Positions 6,124-9,611 of a DNA stretch of 9,611 nucleotides are shown here, piece after piece. The notes under the pieces are model-generated. The model was not told where the DNA came from. It saw only the letters and a program-made list of their open reading frames with translations, and did no database searches. Each line of letters opens with the position of its first letter. Position 1 is the first letter of the stretch. A program made the position numbers and the translations under genes. Source of the DNA: Akkermansia muciniphila (GTDB lineage Bacteria; Verrucomicrobiota; Verrucomicrobiia; Verrucomicrobiales; Akkermansiaceae); the NCBI GenBank assembly GCA_945870545.1, contig CAMBTF010000040.1, positions 1 to 9,611 on the forward strand, written 5' to 3'.

Positions 6124-9100
6124 ATGAAACTCCTCTCTCTTCTGACGCTGTTCCTTTCTGTCTTACTGCATCGCGCATCGGCGGCTCCCCGTTTCGAATT
6201 CATGGACGGGGAAAAGGTGGTTTTCCTCGGGGACAGCTTCATCGAGCGCGAACAATATGCTGGCTGGATCGAGCTGGCCGCCACCACCCAGTTTCCCGAG
6301 CGCAACGTGACGTTCCGGAACCTCGGCTGGAGCGCGGACACGCCCGCCGGTGATTCCCGCAACGGGCTCAGCCTCGTCCAGGCAGGCCGCGAACCAGCGG
6401 GCGAAGGCTGGAGCCAGCTTTTGAAACAACTCACCGAATACAAACCGGATGTGATCGTGCTCGGCTACGGCACCGCCGCCTCCCTGCCCGGCGGAAGCGC
6501 GCCCGATGAATTCCGCGCAAACCTCACCCGCCTGCTCGACGAGGCACCAAAGGCGATCGGCAAGGAAGCTCGTTTCCTTATCCTCGGCACCATGCCGCGA
6601 GCGGACGGAAACAGGCCGGCCATCGAGACGATCCTTTCGGAGATCGCCGCGAAACGGAGTATTCCTTTCGTCAGCATGGATGAGTTGGCCAAGGATCCAT
6701 CCCATTTCCAAAACCCCATCCATCTGACACCCGATGGCTACAAGGCCGCCGCCCGCCTGATCGAACGCTCGCTCGGCTGGGAGGAAAAACCATGGAACAA
6801 GGGCGAACAGTCGGAAATCTTACGCCAGCACATCCTCCGGAAAAACGAATGGTTTTTCCATCGCTCCCGCCCCGCGAACATGGCCTACATCTTCGGATTC
6901 CGCAAAGGGGAGCAGGGCAGAAACGCGGGCGAAATCCCGCAGTTCGACGCCCTCATCGCCGAGGAGGACGCCGCCATCACGAAAATGCGTGATCTTTCCA
7001 CCAGCAACATCGTCCCCTTGAAAGAAAGGCGCACGGAATCGGCCTTTGCAGCGAAAACGCCTCAAGACCATCCCAAGTTCACCGTCGCGGACGGCTTCGA
7101 GGTCACGCTCTGGGCGGAGAACCCGCTGTTTCACAAGCCCACCCAGATGAACTTCGATCCGCAGGGCCGGCTGTGGGTTACGAGTTGCCTTTCCTACCCG
7201 CAGATCGAGGTCGGCCAGACTCCCGATGACAAGGCGATCATCCTCGAAGATACCGACGGCGACGGCAAGGCGGATAAGTCCACCGTCTTCGCCGAAGGCA
7301 TGCTCATGCCGACCGGATTGCTCCCTGCCGACGGCGGCGTGTATGTCGCCGAGTCCACCGACCTCCTCCATTACAAGGATACCGACGGCGACGGCAAGGC
7401 CGATGTGAAAACACGCGTGCTCAGCGGCTTCGGCACCGAGGACACCCACCACAATCTCCACACCCTGCGCCGCGGCCCGGACGGGCGGATCTGGATGAAC
7501 CAGAGCGTTTACACCCGCTCCGATGTGGAAACGCCCCACGGACTCTTCCGTCTCAAAAGCGGCGGCATCTACCGTTTCGACCCCCGAAAGGTTAGCCTCC
7601 AACACGGGTTTTACGGATTGTGGAACGCATGGGGCCACCAGTTCGATAAATACGGCCAGTCCTTCCTCACCGACGGCGCGGGCAGCACCGGCATCAACTG
7701 GGGCATGCCCGGCGCGACCTACGAAGCCTTCGCCGGCGCCGAAAAAATCCTCGGCGGCGTCAGCCCCGGGCGATACCCAAAATTCTGCGGCCTCGAGATC
7801 ATCGAGTCCTCCCATTTCCCCGCGGACTGGCAGGGAAACATGATCACCTGCGACTTCCGCGCCCACCGCGTCGCGCGCTTCTCCATCACCGATGAGGGCG
7901 CGGGCTACGTCACCCAGCAACTCGGAGACCTGCTCCGCACCGATTGCGTCAATTTTCGCCCCATCGATGTAAAACTCGGCCCCGACGGTGCGCTCTATAT
8001 CGCCGATTGGGCGAACCCCATCATCAACCACGGCGAGGTGGATTTCCGCGATCCCCGCCGCGACCGCGAACACGGCCGCATCTGGAGGGTCGCGAAAAAG
8101 GACAGCCCGCTCATCGCGAAGAGAAATTTCACGAAACTGCCCGGAACCGAACTCGTCGCCGCCCTCGGCAGTGCGAACCGCTATGACCGCGACCAAGCCA
8201 CCGCCGTCCTCTACGAAAGCGATTCCCCCGGCCTTCAAGCCGTTCTCGAAAGCGCATCGAAAACTGAAGGCACCGCCGCCCTCAACGCATCCCGTCTCCT
8301 CGCCAGCCGTTTCGGAAAATCCAGCGATGCCATCCCCGCCGGAATCACCGCCGCGCTCGCAAGCGAAACCCCTGAAATCCGCGCCGCCGCCGTGCGCCTG
8401 CTTATCGATCCGAACCATCTCATCAAGCCCGAAGCCCTCGATGCCGCTTTTCGGAAATCCATCGCCGATCCCTCCCCGCGCGTCCGCCTCGAAACCATCC
8501 GCGCCCTCGCCGATTCCCATGTGGCGAACCCTCTCAATATCGCCCTCGATGCCCTGAAACAACCGCGCGACCGCTTCATCGACTACGCCCTCTGGCTCAG
8601 CGTCCAGTCGCATGGCGAAGAGTGGTTGGTTTATGCTAACACCCAAAGTGGCACGGTGGACGGTGAAAAAAATCAATTCGTCCTCGCCAATTTGTCCCCC
8701 GAGAAAGGCAAAAATGCGCTCGCCCGCATCTTTCCCGGCACCCTTCCCAAAGACGGCAGCGGCCCATGGTTCCAGCTCGGTCTCAAGAACGGGGATGCGG
8801 GGATCATCACGAAAATCTTCGACCAGGCGGTGACAGGCGGCTTCGAAGAAATGACCACCACCCTTGCCTTCGCAGGCATCGCCACCGCAGTCTCGCAGCG
8901 CCAGGTGAAGCCCACATCGGACATATCCAGACTCGCCCCCTTTATCACCCGCACCAACCCCGCCGCGATCGATCTGGCCGGAACGCTCGCCGATGAACGC
9001 CTGCTCCCCGCACTGATTTCCATCGTCCAAACCGGTAACGCCATCCCGGAAGCAACCGTCGGAAAAATCATACCCGCCCTCGGAAATTTCCCCTCACCCG

Positions 9101-9611
9101 CCGCCCGCGACATCCTGACAAAACTCGCCACGGACGCCGAGCCATCCGTCTGCCGCCTCGCCGCCCTCGCCCTCACCCGCCACCACCGCGAGGCCGCGCT
9201 GCCGCTCATCACATCCATCGCCGCCACCCTTTCCGATCCACAGGCATCGCGAGATTTCTGGCAGAAAGCCCTCACCGCATCGGGCATTTCCAAACAGCTC
9301 GCCGTAGCATTCAAAGCCAAACCCCTGCCCCCGGAAATCGCCGCCCTTACCCTTCAGCACATCCCGGAAATCGCCGAGCACGACGCCCTCCTCGCCCTGC
9401 TCCGCACCCAGGCCGGAGCCGCCGCCACGCAAACCCACGATATCCCCGCGATGGCCAGGAGCGCCGCCGAGAAAGGCGACCCCCGGCGCGGCGAACTCAT
9501 CTACCGCCGCCCCGCCCTCGCCTGCATCGCCTGCCACGCCATCGGCGGCGCGGGCGGCAAGGTCGGCCCCGACATGACCTCCATCGGTGCCAGCGCTCCG
9601 ATGGATTACCT
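6124..9611 (+). CDS. PVC-type multi-domain haem protein: GDSL-like, dehydrogenase propeller, HEAT-like, cytochrome c (partial)
   Basis: An exported protein open at the right edge after 1,162 codons with no stop or frameshift. Residues 1-20 are a signal peptide (MKLL, hydrophobic core, ASA before A21). Residues 30-220 resemble a GDSL/SGNH hydrolase: FLGDSF with S38, NLGW (66-69), GYGT (114-117) and NPIHLTPDGY with H200. Residues about 317-660 form the propeller of the TIGR02604 type ('putative membrane-bound dehydrogenase', Pirellula/Verrucomicrobium), with two calcium-loop motifs DTDGDGKAD (376-384 and 419-427) and the late signature RPIDVKLGPDGALYIADW. About 675-1110 is alanine-rich, helical and HEAT-like. 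CIACH (1134-1138) is the haem c site of the TIGR02603 type; its distal Met should lie beyond the window. The physiological substrate is unknown; sugar or alcohol oxidation with electron transfer to the haem is the usual guess. Export to the periplasm or surface is implied. The SGNH site looks degenerate. Confidence 0.92.
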   Translation, partial: MKLLSLLTLFLSVLLHRASAAPRFEFMDGEKVVFLGDSFIEREQYAGWIELAATTQFPERNVTFRNLGWSADTPAGDSRNGLSLVQAGREPAGEGWSQLLKQLTEYKPDVIVLGYGTAASLPGGSAPDEFRANLTRLLDEAPKAIGKEARFLILGTMPRADGNRPAIETILSEIAAKRSIPFVSMDELAKDPSHFQNPIHLTPDGYKAAARLIERSLGWEEKPWNKGEQSEILRQHILRKNEWFFHRSRPANMAYIFGFRKGEQGRNAGEIPQFDALIAEEDAAITKMRDLSTSNIVPLKERRTESAFAAKTPQDHPKFTVADGFEVTLWAENPLFHKPTQMNFDPQGRLWVTSCLSYPQIEVGQTPDDKAIILEDTDGDGKADKSTVFAEGMLMPTGLLPADGGVYVAESTDLLHYKDTDGDGKADVKTRVLSGFGTEDTHHNLHTLRRGPDGRIWMNQSVYTRSDVETPHGLFRLKSGGIYRFDPRKVSLQHGFYGLWNAWGHQFDKYGQSFLTDGAGSTGINWGMPGATYEAFAGAEKILGGVSPGRYPKFCGLEIIESSHFPADWQGNMITCDFRAHRVARFSITDEGAGYVTQQLGDLLRTDCVNFRPIDVKLGPDGALYIADWANPIINHGEVDFRDPRRDREHGRIWRVAKKDSPLIAKRNFTKLPGTELVAALGSANRYDRDQATAVLYESDSPGLQAVLESASKTEGTAALNASRLLASRFGKSSDAIPAGITAALASETPEIRAAAVRLLIDPNHLIKPEALDAAFRKSIADPSPRVRLETIRALADSHVANPLNIALDALKQPRDRFIDYALWLSVQSHGEEWLVYANTQSGTVDGEKNQFVLANLSPEKGKNALARIFPGTLPKDGSGPWFQLGLKNGDAGIITKIFDQAVTGGFEEMTTTLAFAGIATAVSQRQVKPTSDISRLAPFITRTNPAAIDLAGTLADERLLPALISIVQTGNAIPEATVGKIIPALGNFPSPAARDILTKLATDAEPSVCRLAALALTRHHREAALPLITSIAATLSDPQASRDFWQKALTASGISKQLAVAFKAKPLPPEIAALTLQHIPEIAEHDALLALLRTQAGAAATQTHDIPAMARSAAEKGDPRRGELIYRRPALACIACHAIGGAGGKVGPDMTSIGASAPMDY
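7249..7275 (+). repeat. Calcium-loop coding repeat, copy 1
   Basis: Encodes DTDGDGKAD. Matches the second copy at 7378-7404 in 26 of 27 bases, the only change being a silent GCG/GCC in the Ala codon. The spacing is 129 nt, exactly 43 codons. The D-x-D-G-D-G-x-x-D pattern is the EF-hand/dockerin-like calcium loop typical of this propeller family. Confidence 0.8.
7378..7404 (+). repeat. Calcium-loop coding repeat, copy 2
   Basis: Second near-identical copy of the DTDGDGKAD coding segment. The sequence between and around the two copies is not duplicated, so the identity reflects either strong constraint with uniform codon use or local gene conversion. Confidence 0.8.

Noticed and set aside
6820..9030. 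736-codon open frame on the minus strand opposite the haem-protein gene
   Set aside because: It is a shadow of the plus-strand gene created by strongly C-ending codons; its translation is Gly/Ala/Glu-rich without motifs, while the plus frame shows signal peptide, family signatures and CxxCH.

Overview
The window looks like a chromosomal segment of a Verrucomicrobiota-type bacterium (PVC superphylum). The strongest clue is the right-hand gene. It is a very large secreted protein combining a GDSL-like domain, a 'Pirellula/Verrucomicrobium' type dehydrogenase propeller, a HEAT-like helical region and a C-terminal CxxCH haem site, an architecture known mainly from Planctomycetes and Verrucomicrobia. 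A KdsD-type arabinose-5-phosphate isomerase points to a Gram-negative envelope with Kdo-containing LPS. The DNA is GC-rich with strongly C/G-ending codons, which creates many long antisense shadow reading frames. The taxonomic call is inference; there is no rRNA or other marker gene here.

Layout: (1) 1-193 is non-coding leader carrying a short dispersed-repeat-like element. (2) 194-1165 (+) encodes an AmgK-like aminoglycoside-phosphotransferase-fold kinase. (3) 5985 down to 1169 (-) is a tightly packed five-gene run, in transcription order: a small two-helix membrane protein, a GH13 alpha-amylase-family enzyme, kdsD, a PP_4765-type flavoprotein, then after a 100-bp gap with a perfect 24-bp palindrome a GNAT acetyltransferase. 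The GNAT gene ends 3 bp from the end of the kinase gene, tail to tail. (4) 5986-6123 is a divergent intergenic region. (5) 6124 to the window edge (+) is the giant multi-domain haem protein, open at the right end.

Gene relationships: the membrane protein and amylase genes overlap by 8 nt (ATGAGTGA), amylase and kdsD are 27 nt apart, and kdsD and the flavoprotein gene abut with no spacer, so these four are very probably cotranscribed. The palindrome in the GNAT leader suggests GNAT may have its own control point. The kinase (possible sugar-1-phosphate formation for cell-wall recycling) and KdsD (Kdo precursor) both fit envelope carbohydrate metabolism. The amylase has no signal peptide and probably acts on cytoplasmic glycogen or maltodextrin. 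The haem protein is exported and probably belongs to periplasmic or cell-surface carbohydrate or alcohol oxidation.

I see no CRISPR array, tRNA, rRNA, transposase, phage gene or defence system. Most of the window is housekeeping or lineage-typical. The parts most worth a second look are the palindrome pair in the GNAT leader, the degenerate GDSL active site fused to the haem protein, and the strand-biased excess of the heptamer TTTCCCG.
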